Below, one piece after another: positions 53,732 to 62,170 of a stretch of 64,000 bases of DNA. This DNA comes from Anaerolineaceae bacterium (GTDB lineage Bacteria > Chloroflexota > Anaerolineae > Anaerolineales > Villigracilaceae). Position 1 is the first letter of the stretch. Each line of letters opens with the position of its first letter. A program made the position numbers and the translations under genes. The stretch lies in assembly GCA_009772985.1 (NCBI GenBank), contig WOUS01000008.1:29332-93331 (forward strand). The letters run 5' to 3'. Below the pieces are notes generated by a model. It did not search any database. It was not told where the DNA came from and worked only from the letters and a program-made list of their open reading frames with translations.

Positions 53732-55507
53732 TCAGACCTGGTGCACCACCTTCCCGCCGACCATGGTCAGGTCAACGGTCAGGTTGAAAAGGTCCTCCGT
53801 GGCAGCCGCGTACGGATTGTCGTGCCACACGATCAGGTCGGCGAATTTGCCAGGCTCCAGGGAGCCTTTTTTGTTTTCTGCAAAGTCTGCGTACGCACTG
53901 CCCATGGTATGGGCGTACATCGCCTCATCCAAAGTCATGGCCTGTTCCGGGCTGACGGGTATTCCGGAGGCTGAGTACCGGGCAATGCTGGCCAGCAGCG
54001 TCGCCTGCGGCTCCCACCAGGGCATCGAGGGCGCATCCGAACTGAGCGCCAGCGGCACGCCCATGTCCAGCCAGGTGCGGGTCGGGATCATGCGCTGGGT
54101 GCGTTCCTCGCCCCAGATCCTGAACATCGCGTCCGCGAAGGCGCGGATGAGCGTGGGCTGGGTGGAGATCACAACGCCGAGGTCCTTCTGGCGTTGCAGG
54201 GCATCGTTCGTATTCAACACGGAGTGTTCGATGCGGTGCCGCGGATCAGGGCGCGGATTCTTGTTCATGGCGTTCTCGATGGCATCCAGTGCCAGATCCA
54301 CTGCCGCGTCGCCGCCGGTGTGCAGGGCCACCTGGTAGCCGGCGTCGTGGAAGGCGCGCACAGCTTCTTTCAGGTCATTCGGTTTCCAAATGGGGATGTT
54401 CCAGGCGATGCCGTTGTGCGGCTCATGCGTGTACGAAGCCTCCGCCGCGCCGTCGACCTGGAACTTGGCTCCGGCAAGGTGCATGTAATCATCTTCGTAG
54501 CGCATGGCCTCGAGCGCATCTATGCGCCCGTCCAACTCCTGGATGTACTCGAGGACGTTCATTACCTGCCCGCGGATGGTCATCTCGCGGCGGCGGCCAA
54601 TATTGAAGTAGGCCTGCATGCGCTCCATCCCGCGCGCATAGTTATCCTGGAAACTGGTGACGCCCATCGAGGCGAATCTGGCCTGCGGGTTCAGGATGCT
54701 GGTCTCCATCACTTTCACGTCCAGCAGGTCTGGCGGCCACAGACGGCGGAAATAATCCATTGCCGGGTGATTCATAACCGTGCCGCTCGGTTCGCCATTG
54801 GCCTCACGCAGGAAGCGTCCGTTGCCCGGATCGGGGGTGCTGGCGGTCACGCCTGCCATCTCCAGGGCCAGGCTGTTGACCACTGCCATATGCCCTCCCT
54901 GGTTGATGAGCATGACGGGATGGTTTGGCGAGACCGGGTCAATATCGTGCTTGGTCGGGTAACGCCCCCCGTCAAACATCACCCATCCGGAGCCAACCAC
55001 CCACTCGCCTTGCGGTGTGCTGGCGATCTTCTCTGCCACCTTTGCCTGCAACTGTTCGACAGTGTTCACGGCCGGCCAACTGACATCCACGTATGCGGTG
55101 CCAAGCAGACCGCATGCGCTCAGGTGGCAGTGGGCGTCGTTCAGACCGGGAGTCACTGTGCGCCCCGCCAGGTCAATGACCGTTGTGCCGGCGCCGGCCA
55201 GGGCGCGCACCGCCGCGTCGCTGCCGACCAGCAGGATGATCCCGGCCTTGACCACCAGCGCCTGCGCCGTGGTGCGCAGCGCATTGATCGTGACGATGTT
55301 GCCGTTGACCAGGATGGTATCGGCATATTCGCCCGGTCCAAGCGTGGGGACATTTTGCGCTGCGCTCGTGGTCGGGACCGCGGTCAGTTCGATCAGCCCG
55401 TTCCGGCGCGTGCAGGCCGCCAGCGCGGCCCCGCCCAGCGCCACCCCGCCCAGTTTGATGAAATCGCGGCGGCTCAATCCGTGATGATGGTGGTGATTGT
55501 GGCTCAT
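53732..55507 (-). CDS. Tat-exported amidohydrolase (YtcJ/LAF3 type)
   Basis: 591 aa. Twin-arginine signal LSRRDFIKLGGVALGGAALAAC, which also has a Cys suitable for lipidation; preceded by MSHNHHHHHG, a natural run of five His. Amidohydrolase metal sites: PGLNDAHCHLSACG, HLAGAKFQVDG (metal-bridging region), ALHTGGDAAVDLAL, RIEHSVL and ALSSDAPSMPWWEP, then the C-terminal beta-sandwich (GSLEPGKFADLIVW). Hydrolyses an amide or ester; substrate unknown. ATG 55507 has GAGGAGACATC upstream; an in-frame upstream codon lacks a ribosome-binding site. Confidence 0.9.
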   Translation of the reverse strand: MSHNHHHHHGLSRRDFIKLGGVALGGAALAACTRRNGLIELTAVPTTSAAQNVPTLGPGEYADTILVNGNIVTINALRTTAQALVVKAGIILLVGSDAAVRALAGAGTTVIDLAGRTVTPGLNDAHCHLSACGLLGTAYVDVSWPAVNTVEQLQAKVAEKIASTPQGEWVVGSGWVMFDGGRYPTKHDIDPVSPNHPVMLINQGGHMAVVNSLALEMAGVTASTPDPGNGRFLREANGEPSGTVMNHPAMDYFRRLWPPDLLDVKVMETSILNPQARFASMGVTSFQDNYARGMERMQAYFNIGRRREMTIRGQVMNVLEYIQELDGRIDALEAMRYEDDYMHLAGAKFQVDGAAEASYTHEPHNGIAWNIPIWKPNDLKEAVRAFHDAGYQVALHTGGDAAVDLALDAIENAMNKNPRPDPRHRIEHSVLNTNDALQRQKDLGVVISTQPTLIRAFADAMFRIWGEERTQRMIPTRTWLDMGVPLALSSDAPSMPWWEPQATLLASIARYSASGIPVSPEQAMTLDEAMYAHTMGSAYADFAENKKGSLEPGKFADLIVWHDNPYAAATEDLFNLTVDLTMVGGKVVHQV

Positions 55508-55612
55508 GATGTCTCCTCTCTTTGCCCGAAGCGGGCAACACATCCGGCAATGGCAACGCCCCGCTCACTGTTGATGCGGCGACAAGTGGATTGCAGTCTG
55601 TGCGCCAGAATT

Positions 55613-55641
55613 ACTATACAACAAAATTATCTTAAAAACAA
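55613..55641 (-). promoter_or_regulatory. Promoter of the amidohydrolase gene
   Basis: On the minus strand TTGTTT, 17-nt spacer, TATAGT, about 105 nt before the start codon. The rest of the gap up to 55802 holds two hairpins (CCGCCCGA...TCGGGCGG at 55645-55672 and TTTCCCT/AGGGAAA near 55733-55752), no gene. Confidence 0.6.
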
Positions 55642-55802
55642 CCACCGCCCGAAAATTTTAAATCGGGCGGGGAATCTCCGGCCGCGCTGCATGGTCAGCC
55701 CGAACTGCGACCGCCTGGATAAGGAAAAAACCTTTCCCTGAAAGGGAAAACCCCCGTTGCGATTTTCAGCAGCCGGGGGCAGTGGGGGTTAAGCCAGGAA
55801 TG

Positions 55803-55838
55803 AAAAAAATGGCTGCGGGAGCATGGCTCTCCGCAGCC
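55803..55838 (-). terminator. Rho-independent terminator of the HEAT-repeat gene
   Basis: On the minus strand stem GGCTGCGGAGAGCC/GGGCT..CCGCAGCC with T7 run ATTTTTTTC. Confidence 0.85.
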
Positions 55839-55937
55839 GTTTCTACAAGATCGGGCTATTTTGGCTCAGTTTCCTCCTCGACCCTTGACACTGAGGTTAA
55901 TCGGTGGGCGGTGGGTTTCATGGTTTGTATGGCACTA

Positions 55938-57752
55938 TCAACGGGTTCCTTTTTCTCCATCAGGGCCATCATCAAAGACCTGGTACCACGGTTTTCTTGG
56001 CCAGCCTTCCTGGTTATGCTCCATATACCCCTTGGAAAGCCAGAACCTTACTTTGGTATTCGCTTTCCAACCTCCACAGGTATTATCGAAACTGACCACC
56101 CCTTTATTCGATACATTGAAGTTTGAACATTCACCCACACCTTTGGGGTACTGCGGATCCCGCAGATTCGGCTCCTGGAGATGCTCGCAGTAAACGCAGA
56201 ATTTTTCCGTCTTTACTTCCAGGTTTAGCGGGTTGCCAAGGTTTGTCTTTATCAGGATATAACTTGCCAGTTGACCACCTTTCTGATCATCCTTGTCATT
56301 TGCCGCCAGGGCGACCTTCGCCCGCGGATCGTTGATCCTGCCCAACGCCTCGGCAGCACAGTGGCGTACATTCCCGTCATCATCCTGGAGGGCCGCAATG
56401 AGCGGCTCCACCGCAGGTTCACCGATGAACCGCATTACATCGGTGGCTTTCCTCCGTACAATCTCGTTATTATCCTTGAATGCAGCGATAAGCGGCGCAA
56501 CTGTCTGCTGGCCGCCGATCGATCCCAACAGCCCGGCAGCTTTCTCGCGCACTTCCCCATCCTGGTCATTTTTGAGGGTCGCGATAAGCGGTTCCAGGGC
56601 CAGGTCCTTGCTGATCGTCGAAATCGTAACGATGGATCCCATCCGCACGTACGGATCTGGATCATTTTTGAGCATGGAAATGAGTGGCTCCAGAGCCCGG
56701 GCGTCACCGATCTTGGCAAGCGCCTCAACCGCTCCTATGCGGGCTTTATGGTCCTCGTCATGAAGAGAGGCAATGAGCGGGGCTAGCGCTGGTTTTCCGA
56801 TCTCTCCCAATGACCTGGTGGCTCTGTACCGCACATGATAGTTTTCGTCCTTGAGAGCGCCGATGAGTATATCCACCGCTGGTCCACCGATTTTAGCCAT
56901 TGCCTCTCCGGCCGGATCAATCACCAGGTCGTCCAGTTCTTTGATGGCACCCATAAGAGCGGTGAAGAGTGGCTCAGTCGCGCTGGGGTCTCTAATCTCC
57001 CCCAATGCCAGGGCGGCATCCCTGCGTACTTCCTTGTCCTCATCCTTCAGTGCATGGATGAGCGGCTGCACCCCGCGCGGGTCTCGAAGCTGCCCCAATG
57101 CCAGGGCCGCCTTGCAGCGCACGTACTTTTTTCCGCCCTTGAGCGCAGCGATGAGCGGTTCCACCGCTTGGGTAGCACCCAGCTTACCCAACTCTTCTGC
57201 GGCAGTCCCACCCGTATACTCATATGGATCCTTGAGGGAGGCGATAAGGGGTTCGATCGCCCGGGAGCCGCCCATCCTGCCCAATGCCTTGGCAGCCTGG
57301 GCGCGCACAGATTCGTTTTCGTCCTTGAGAGATTCGATCAGTGGCTCCACCGCGCGCAGGTCGCCCATCATGCCCAAAGTTTCGACGGCTTCGGCGTGCT
57401 TCATATCATGATCCATAACCTTAAGGGCGGCAATAAGTGGCTTTACAGCCGCGGAACCGATCGATCCCGCCTTCTTTGGTTCACGGAGGGCGATCCAATA
57501 CCATGCACCTGATTCACCCTGTGGTTCCCAGCCCAGGTCTCTCAACGCAAAAGCCGCATCAAAGTGAATAACCTTGTCTTTAAGGACCGCAACGAGTGCT
57601 TTTACTGCGCGATGGCCCCCGATCTGTCCCAAAGCTTTTGCGGCAGCCTTCCTTATAGCCGTGTCCTTATCATAGTCCAATGCCTTGATCAAGCCATTGA
57701 CATCTCTTTTTGCCTTCATCTTCTCTACATCGGGTGGTCCAAACTGTGGCAT
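55938..57752 (-). CDS. HEAT-repeat protein with C-terminal Cys-rich domain
   Basis: 604 aa. From about residue 15 to 490, some 15 tandem 31-residue HEAT/PBS-lyase-type repeats of the form AVEPLIAALKD-VR-AAEALG-IGD-R. The C-terminal 90 residues are different: FCVYCEHLQEPN...GVGECSNF...DNTCGGWKANTKV, with four Cys that could bind Zn or Fe-S, and an aromatic-rich tail. A scaffold for protein binding is likely; partner unknown. ATG 57752 has AAAGGAGAATAAAA upstream, better than the ATG at 57848. Many near-identical repeats suggest recent internal duplication. Confidence 0.88.
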   Translation of the reverse strand: MPQFGPPDVEKMKAKRDVNGLIKALDYDKDTAIRKAAAKALGQIGGHRAVKALVAVLKDKVIHFDAAFALRDLGWEPQGESGAWYWIALREPKKAGSIGSAAVKPLIAALKVMDHDMKHAEAVETLGMMGDLRAVEPLIESLKDENESVRAQAAKALGRMGGSRAIEPLIASLKDPYEYTGGTAAEELGKLGATQAVEPLIAALKGGKKYVRCKAALALGQLRDPRGVQPLIHALKDEDKEVRRDAALALGEIRDPSATEPLFTALMGAIKELDDLVIDPAGEAMAKIGGPAVDILIGALKDENYHVRYRATRSLGEIGKPALAPLIASLHDEDHKARIGAVEALAKIGDARALEPLISMLKNDPDPYVRMGSIVTISTISKDLALEPLIATLKNDQDGEVREKAAGLLGSIGGQQTVAPLIAAFKDNNEIVRRKATDVMRFIGEPAVEPLIAALQDDDGNVRHCAAEALGRINDPRAKVALAANDKDDQKGGQLASYILIKTNLGNPLNLEVKTEKFCVYCEHLQEPNLRDPQYPKGVGECSNFNVSNKGVVSFDNTCGGWKANTKVRFWLSKGYMEHNQEGWPRKPWYQVFDDGPDGEKGTR

Positions 57753-57858
57753 TTTTATTCTCCTTTCGTTTCGGAAAACTTGCATAATTTCCGGATCCTT
57801 TAGATTGTGTAAAGCCGCCCAACTATGTATTCCACGGAAATTTTCCATGGAACCTCCC

Positions 57859-57960
57859 TGTGCGGCATCTTATGTGGAAACTTTCTGTATAAGACGCCGA
57901 TTTGGGGTCTTACGCGTCATGTTTCGGTATAATCTGCCTGTGTGGGATGTTACGCGTTGA
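57859..57960. repeat. Tandem 40-bp repeats upstream of the HEAT gene
   Basis: Two and a half units with exact 40-bp period: TGCGGCATCTTATGTGG, TTGGGGTCTTACGCGTC and TGGGATGTTACGCGT have their TTA cores at 57870, 57910 and 57950; CTTTCTGTATAAGACGCC and GTTTCGGTATAATCTGCC are also 40 bp apart. Four helical turns between sites would suit a cooperative regulator. The rest of 57753-58117 shows no gene. Confidence 0.7.
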
Positions 57961-58117
57961 TTTCCCACATTTTTTCAACTATACAACTGTTCGGAGTATT
58001 TGGCAATAGCAACCAAAAGCGCGGCGGGATGGCAGTAAAAAGCCCGCTGGACGGCTGAGCACGGAATCTCTCATGCTGTCCATTCACTGCGGGCTGGTTT
58101 CGCCCGGGGTGAAGAAT

Positions 58118-58612
58118 CTATCGTATCACCGTGAAATAAAACAGCGAACAAAAGAGCACAAAGAGCAGGAGCCAGGTCCTGAGGCTCGCCATGAAATTCT
58201 TCCACTCCTCCTTGTTGAGCAGCAGGATCTTGACGACGGATTTCCAGTTGTTGATCACGATCGTCAGGTACAGGCTCAGGAGCGCAAAGACAATCACGAC
58301 GCTCCAGGCCATGAAGAGCCGGAGGTCCGCCAGCGGCGGGTCCATCAGGGGGCCTAAACCTGCACAAAGGATTGGCAATCCCAACTTTGTGCCGACCAGA
58401 TAGGTGCAATTCAAGTATCGTTCGAGTGTATGTTTAATGACCAGGTTGAAAAGGATGATGGCCAGGACCAGCAGGACTCCGCTGATGATGATGGGGCGTT
58501 TCCAGACGAAAACCATTCCTTCCCATATTTTACGGAACAGAAGCCCGATCGCTTTGAATGCTTTGGCGGCCGGTTTGCGATTGCTTTTTGATGTCTTTTT
58601 ATTCTTGGTCAT
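58118..58612 (-). CDS. Three-TM membrane protein with basic N-terminus, unknown
   Basis: 164 aa. Lys-rich N-terminus (MTKNKKTSKSNRK), then hydrophobic segments at about 40-62, 95-118 and 141-160. Two Cys in NCTYLVGTKLGLPILCAGLG lie between TM1 and TM2. AGGAGGAGCAAGCC precedes ATG 58612. Family not recognised. Lies between the HEAT gene and the alcohol dehydrogenase gene, codirectional with both. Confidence 0.7.
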   Translation of the reverse strand: MTKNKKTSKSNRKPAAKAFKAIGLLFRKIWEGMVFVWKRPIIISGVLLVLAIILFNLVIKHTLERYLNCTYLVGTKLGLPILCAGLGPLMDPPLADLRLFMAWSVVIVFALLSLYLTIVINNWKSVVKILLLNKEEWKNFMASLRTWLLLFVLFCSLFYFTVIR

Positions 58613-58661
58613 GGCTTGCTCCTCCTGAAGGGTTGATGCAGGGTTCTGGTATGTTCGCCAA

Positions 58662-59684
58662 TCACTTTTCAAGTTCTGATTCTATCACCACCACCGCCGC
58701 GCCGGTCAACTGTCCGCTGCGCAGGCGGTCGAGGGCGGTGTTGACTTCCGCCAGCGCGAAGGTCGTGACCTCGGTCCGCACCGGGACGCGCGGCGCGAGC
58801 GCCAGGAACTCCCCGCCGTCGCGCCGCGTCAGGTTGGCCACCGAGCGCACGAGGCGCTCCTCCCACAGCAGAGAATAAGGGAACGACGGGATGTCGCTCA
58901 TATGGATGCCGCCGCACACCACCGCGCCGCCCTTGCGCACGGCCTTCAACGCTTCCACCACCAGCGCGCCCACCGGCGCGAAGATGAGCGCCGCGTCGAG
59001 CAACTGCGGCGGCGGAGCAGTCGAGTCGCCGGCCCAGTCCGCGCCGTGGCGCAGGGCGAACGCCTGCGCCTCCCGGTCGCCGGGACGGGTGAAGGCGTAG
59101 ACTTTCTTCCCCTCGAATTTGGCAATCTGGGCGACGATGTGCGCCGCCGCGCCGAACCCGTAGATGCCCAACTTTTCCACGCCCTCCCCGGCCATGCGGT
59201 AGGTCCGGTAGCCGATGAGACCGGCGCACAGCAGGGGCGCGGCCTCGGCGTCGGAATACGTCTCCGGCAGCGGGAAGCAGAAGCGCTCGTCGGCGACGGC
59301 ATATTCGGCGAACCCGCCGTCCACGTGGTAGCCGGTGAATATTGGATGGTCGCACAGGTTCTCCTGGCCGCGGACGCAGGCCGGGCACGTCCCGTCCGTG
59401 GACCCCAGCCAGGGGACGCCGACCCGCTCCCCGGTCCGGAACCGCCCGGACCCTTCGCCTGCCGCGGCAACCGTCCCGACGATCTGGTGTCCCAGCACGA
59501 GCGGCAGTTTCGGCTCCGTCAGTTCGCCGTCCACGATGTGCAGGTCGGTGTGACAGACCCCGCAGGCGCGCACTTTGAGCAGCGCCTGCCTCGGCCCCGG
59601 CGTCGGCACGGGGATTTCGGCGGGGCGCAGGGGGGTGCGCGGCGTGTCGAGCAGCATGGCTTTCATGGTTTTTGGGAGGGTCAT
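58662..59684 (-). CDS. Zinc-dependent alcohol dehydrogenase family protein (MDR)
   Basis: 340 aa. Catalytic zinc: CGVCHTD (Cys 41) and GHQIVGTV (His); structural zinc: GTCPACVRGQENLC. NAD(P) site is LGIYGFGAAAHIVAQIA. The combination VPWLGSTDGTCPAC and PETYSDAEAAPLLCAGLIGYRTYR is typical of the AdhP-like/Zn-binding dehydrogenase subgroup. The ATG at 59684 overlaps the preceding stop (ATGA), so translation is coupled; an ATG 6 codons later (MKAMLLDTP) is possible. Confidence 0.9.
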   Translation of the reverse strand: MTLPKTMKAMLLDTPRTPLRPAEIPVPTPGPRQALLKVRACGVCHTDLHIVDGELTEPKLPLVLGHQIVGTVAAAGEGSGRFRTGERVGVPWLGSTDGTCPACVRGQENLCDHPIFTGYHVDGGFAEYAVADERFCFPLPETYSDAEAAPLLCAGLIGYRTYRMAGEGVEKLGIYGFGAAAHIVAQIAKFEGKKVYAFTRPGDREAQAFALRHGADWAGDSTAPPPQLLDAALIFAPVGALVVEALKAVRKGGAVVCGGIHMSDIPSFPYSLLWEERLVRSVANLTRRDGGEFLALAPRVPVRTEVTTFALAEVNTALDRLRSGQLTGAAVVVIESELEK

Positions 59685-59938
59685 ATCCGGGGATACTTTT
59701 TCAGCAGGCTCTCGATGTCCGGGATCTCGCGGGCGGCCGCGCGCAGAATCTCGAAACTGCGGTTGGTGAGCAGGGTGATGCGCTCCAGGGCTACGTCCCC
59801 GCTCCCGGCTTCTTCCAGCGCCTTGACGATGCTGCCGCGCAGTCCCGAGGCGCGCCGCGCCCAGCGGGAATCCGCGGACAGGCGTTCGAGGCGGGCGGCG
59901 AGCAGGCGCAGGAGTTCGAGCGGGTCGGCGTTGCTCAT
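59681..59938 (-). CDS. Small helical protein, unknown (85 aa)
   Basis: 85 aa, mostly helical: LELLRLLAARLERLSADS...ASGLRGSIVKALEEAG...ALERITLLTNRSFEILRAAARE. No Cys or membrane segment. ATG 59938 is placed by a TATAAT 6 nt upstream; a longer frame would enter the repeat at 59951. It overlaps the alcohol dehydrogenase start by 4 nt, so the two form an operon. Family not recognised. Confidence 0.65.
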   Translation of the reverse strand: MSNADPLELLRLLAARLERLSADSRWARRASGLRGSIVKALEEAGSGDVALERITLLTNRSFEILRAAAREIPDIESLLKKYPRI

Positions 59939-59944
59939 GCGGCG

Positions 59945-59950
59945 ATTATA
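59945..59950 (-). promoter_or_regulatory. -10 box of a leaderless promoter
   Basis: TATAAT on the minus strand ends 6 nt before ATG 59938; no ribosome-binding site. Confidence 0.6.
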
Positions 59951-60064
59951 CAGCCGAATGAATTCGGCGGCTGGAAGAGGAAACCTGTTGAAACAGGTTT
60001 CGGATTGTACTTTCAACATGCTTCAGCATGTTTTTGGTCCCAGCCGATGAATTCATTCATCGGA
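59951..60064. repeat. GAATTCGGCGGCTGG-type palindromic element
   Basis: CAGCCGAATGAATTCGGC and CCAGCCGATGAATTCATTC at the ends; AAACCTGTT-GAAACAGGTTT and CATGCTTCAGCATG hairpins inside. Related to the tandem repeat at 50061-50511. Confidence 0.65.
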
Positions 60065-60137
60065 GAGGGGAACATCGTAGAGGCGGGATATTGGAGAAAC
60101 GGAAGTATGCACGCAAAGGTTGTTATCTGGAGAGCGC

Positions 60138-60161
60138 GGGACAAGTCTATAGACTTGTCCC
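60138..60161. repeat. Perfect 24-bp palindrome
   Basis: GGGACAAGTCTA and its exact reverse complement; same family as 5-23. Confidence 0.75.
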
Positions 60162-60221
60162 ACGACATGGTTCGCGTGCACACAAACGGAAACCGCTTTT
60201 CCGCTCTCCGCAAATCTGCTG

Positions 60222-60227
60222 TATAAT
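60222..60227 (+). promoter_or_regulatory. -10 box of the tyrS leader
   Basis: TATAAT, 8 nt before the leader-peptide ATG at 60236; the expected start of transcription is about 60234. The -35 is weak (TTTTCC region). Confidence 0.6.
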
Positions 60228-60235
60228 TGCCCTCG

Positions 60236-60274
60236 ATGAACGCCCTCGTTTACTCCTATTATCCCCTTCCATAA
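60236..60274 (+). CDS. Tyrosine-rich leader peptide of tyrS (12 aa)
   Basis: ATG AAC GCC CTC GTT TAC TCC TAT TAT CCC CTT CCA TAA encodes MNALVYSYYPLP, with three Tyr codons in a stretch of four. It begins next to the predicted transcription start and stops 5 nt before the antiterminator stem. Three Tyr in 12 residues, exactly in front of tyrosyl-tRNA synthetase, points to a ribosome-stalling sensor of charged tRNA(Tyr). Confidence 0.7.
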   Translation: MNALVYSYYPLP

Positions 60275-60279
60275 CCCAC

Positions 60280-60326
60280 GCTGCGGTCCGCATCCACGCG
60301 CCTGCCGCAGCGGGCGCGTTTTCATT
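60280..60326 (+). promoter_or_regulatory. Attenuator: antiterminator and terminator hairpins of tyrS
   Basis: Terminator: CGCGCC (60297-60302) pairs with GGCGCG (60313-60318), extended by TG/CG, followed by TTTTCATTT. Competing antiterminator: GCTGCGG (60280-60286) pairs with CCGCAGC (60305-60311), which takes up the terminator loop and part of its stem. A ribosome stalled at the Tyr codons leaves 60280-60286 free; one that reaches the stop covers it and lets the terminator form. Confidence 0.7.
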
Positions 60327-60433
60327 TGTCAGAGCAGAGAATAGAGAGAAGAGAATAGTCAGAACCCAGTCCCTAATCCCTGATCCCTACTCACCATTCA
60401 CCATTCACCATTCACCATCTTCCGGAGTCTCCC

Positions 60434-61657
60434 ATGCCCACCCTCACCATAGACGAACAAGTCGCCCTGCTCATGCAAGGCGCCGAATACGGCGACGAAG
60501 AACTCAAACAGAATATGACCCGCGAACTGCGCGAACGGCTCGCCGAAGCGCAGAAGGAAGGCCGCCCGCTGCGCGTCTATTGCGGCTTCGACCCGCGCAC
60601 CAGCGACCTGCACCTCGGTCACACCGTGCCGATGCGCAAACAGCGCCAGTTCCAGGAACTCGGCCACGAGGTCACGTTCGTGGTCGGCGACTACACCTCC
60701 CTCATCGGCGACCCGTCCGACAAGGACAAACTCCGCCCGCGCCTGACGCACGCGGAAGTCCAGCACAACGCCGCCACGTACGCCGAGCAGGCCTACAAAA
60801 TCCTCGACCGCAAGCGGACGATGATCCGCTTCAATTCCGAGTGGCTGTCCGAACTGACCTTCGCCGAACTCATCGGCCTGGCTGCCAATTTCACCCTCCA
60901 GCAGTTCGTGCGCGAGCGCGAAAACTTCCGCCTGCGCTGGGAAAACAGCGACCCCATCTACCTGCATGAAACCTTCTACGCCATCATGCAGGGTTACGAC
61001 GCCTACATGCTCAAAGCCGACGTGCAGATCGGTGGCACCGACCAGATGTTCAACATCATGACCGCCGCCCGCAAGATCATGACCTCCCTCGGCGCGCGCC
61101 CCAACGTCGCCATCATCCTTGGCATCCTGCCCGGCACCGACGGCGAGATCAAGATGAGCAAATCGCTCGGCAACCACATCCCGCTGCTGGCGACGCCGGA
61201 GGACATGTACGGCAAGGTCATGTCCGTGCCAGACAAGGCGATGGGCCAGTTCATGCGCCTCGTCACGCGCTGGACTCCCGACCGGGTCGCCCAAACCGAG
61301 GCCGCGCTCAAGGCCGGAACATTGCACCCGCGCGACGCCAAGATGGCGATTGCGCGCGAGATCGTGTCCATCTTCCACGACGAGCAGTCCGCTGCCCGCG
61401 GCGAGGAAGTCTTCAAGAAAGTTTTCCAGCAGAAGGACATTCCCGACGAAATGCCCGAGTACGCCCTCCAGTCCGGGCAGACGGTGCTGGATGTGCTGGC
61501 CGCCGCGCAACTCGTGACCAGCAAATCCGAGGGGCGGAGGCTGTTCGAGCAGAAAGGCGTCAAGCTGGATGGCGAAACGCTGGAGAAATTCGACGCCCCC
61601 TTCCCGCATCCCGGCGTGCTGCAAGTGGGCAAGCGGAAGTTCGTGCGGGTGAAGTGA
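60434..61657 (+). CDS. tyrS: Tyrosyl-tRNA synthetase
   Basis: 407 aa class I synthetase. CGFDPRTSDLHLGHTVPM contains the HIGH-type motif (HLGH); GDYTSLIGDPSDKDKLRP, the tyrosine-binding QIGGTDQMFNI and the KMSKS loop (EIKMSKSLGNHI) follow; the S4 RNA-binding domain is at the C-terminus (SKSEGRRLFEQKGVKLDGE). The sequence is of the TyrZ-like branch. CGGAG precedes the ATG. The leader between 60327 and 60433 has AGAGAATAG and CACCATTCAC repeats. Its stop codon lies at the edge of an inverted-repeat arm. Confidence 0.96.
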   Translation: MPTLTIDEQVALLMQGAEYGDEELKQNMTRELRERLAEAQKEGRPLRVYCGFDPRTSDLHLGHTVPMRKQRQFQELGHEVTFVVGDYTSLIGDPSDKDKLRPRLTHAEVQHNAATYAEQAYKILDRKRTMIRFNSEWLSELTFAELIGLAANFTLQQFVRERENFRLRWENSDPIYLHETFYAIMQGYDAYMLKADVQIGGTDQMFNIMTAARKIMTSLGARPNVAIILGILPGTDGEIKMSKSLGNHIPLLATPEDMYGKVMSVPDKAMGQFMRLVTRWTPDRVAQTEAALKAGTLHPRDAKMAIAREIVSIFHDEQSAARGEEVFKKVFQQKDIPDEMPEYALQSGQTVLDVLAAAQLVTSKSEGRRLFEQKGVKLDGETLEKFDAPFPHPGVLQVGKRKFVRVK

Positions 61658-61690
61658 AGCGTGGAGCGTCGGGCGTGGAGGGTGGAGCGG
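61654..61690. repeat. Left inverted-repeat arm of the four-helix-bundle cassette
   Basis: GTGAAGCGTGGAGCG...GTGGAGGGTGGAGCGG; begins in the last codons of tyrS and pairs with 62131-62160. Confidence 0.65.
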
Positions 61691-61725
61691 AGAGCGTGCA
61701 GCGATTTGGATGGAAAGGAGGCCAG

Positions 61726-62118
61726 ATGGCGGCAAAAGATTTTCGAGAATTACGAGTTTATCAGCTGGCGTTCGAGACGGCCGTCCGGATTTACGAGTTG
61801 AGCAAGTTGTTTCCCGCAGAGGAACGCTATAGTTTGACCGACCAAATCCGGCGTTCGTCGCGCTCTGTATGTACGAATATTGCCGAAGCGTGGCGGAAGC
61901 GACGGTATCCCAACCACTTTGTCAGCAAGTTGAGCGACGCGGACGCAGAAGCGGCTGAGACCATCGTCTGGCTGGACTTTGCTCTACGATTTGGGTATAT
62001 CTCAGCTTCTGTCCATACTGAACTGACCGATCACTACGATCATCTTTGCAGCCAATTGACCCTGATGATGAATGATCCCAAACAATGGATGCCGCGCAAC
62101 CCGCCGGATCATTCCTAA
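61726..62118 (+). CDS. Four-helix-bundle protein (23S rRNA intervening-sequence/bAvd family)
   Basis: 130 aa. FRELRVYQLAFETAVRIYELSKLFPAEERYSLTDQIRRSSRSVCTNIAEAWRKRRY is the family signature, followed by DADAEAAETIVWLDFALRFGYIS. The family occurs in intervening sequences of 23S rRNA genes and, as Avd, with diversity-generating retroelements; there it forms a positively charged pentamer. No reverse transcriptase or rRNA is near. AAAGGAGG precedes ATG 61726. Enclosed by inverted repeats 61654-61690 and 62131-62160. Confidence 0.9.
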   Translation: MAAKDFRELRVYQLAFETAVRIYELSKLFPAEERYSLTDQIRRSSRSVCTNIAEAWRKRRYPNHFVSKLSDADAEAAETIVWLDFALRFGYISASVHTELTDHYDHLCSQLTLMMNDPKQWMPRNPPDHS

Positions 62119-62130
62119 CGCCGATCTGTC

Positions 62131-62160
62131 GTTCCACCCTCCACGCTTCACCCTTCACGT
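62131..62160. repeat. Right inverted-repeat arm of the four-helix-bundle cassette
   Basis: TTCCACCCTCCACGCTTCAC...TTCACGT; reverse complement of the left arm core. Confidence 0.65.
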
Positions 62161-62170
62161 CCCGCCTTTT

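Noticed and set aside
55478-55507. Engineered His-tag on the amidohydrolase
   Set aside because: The five-His run precedes a natural Tat signal in genomic context; His-rich stretches before Tat motifs occur naturally.
55673-55795. Structured non-coding RNA in the gap before the amidohydrolase gene
   Set aside because: Several hairpins are present, but none matches the SRP, 6S, tmRNA or RNase P cores I can recognise, and a repeat origin is as likely.
57859-57960. Degenerate CRISPR repeats
   Set aside because: The 40-bp units are similar along their whole length, so there are no spacers.
61726-62118. Diversity-generating retroelement around the bAvd-like gene
   Set aside because: No reverse transcriptase, template repeat or variable repeat was found nearby.
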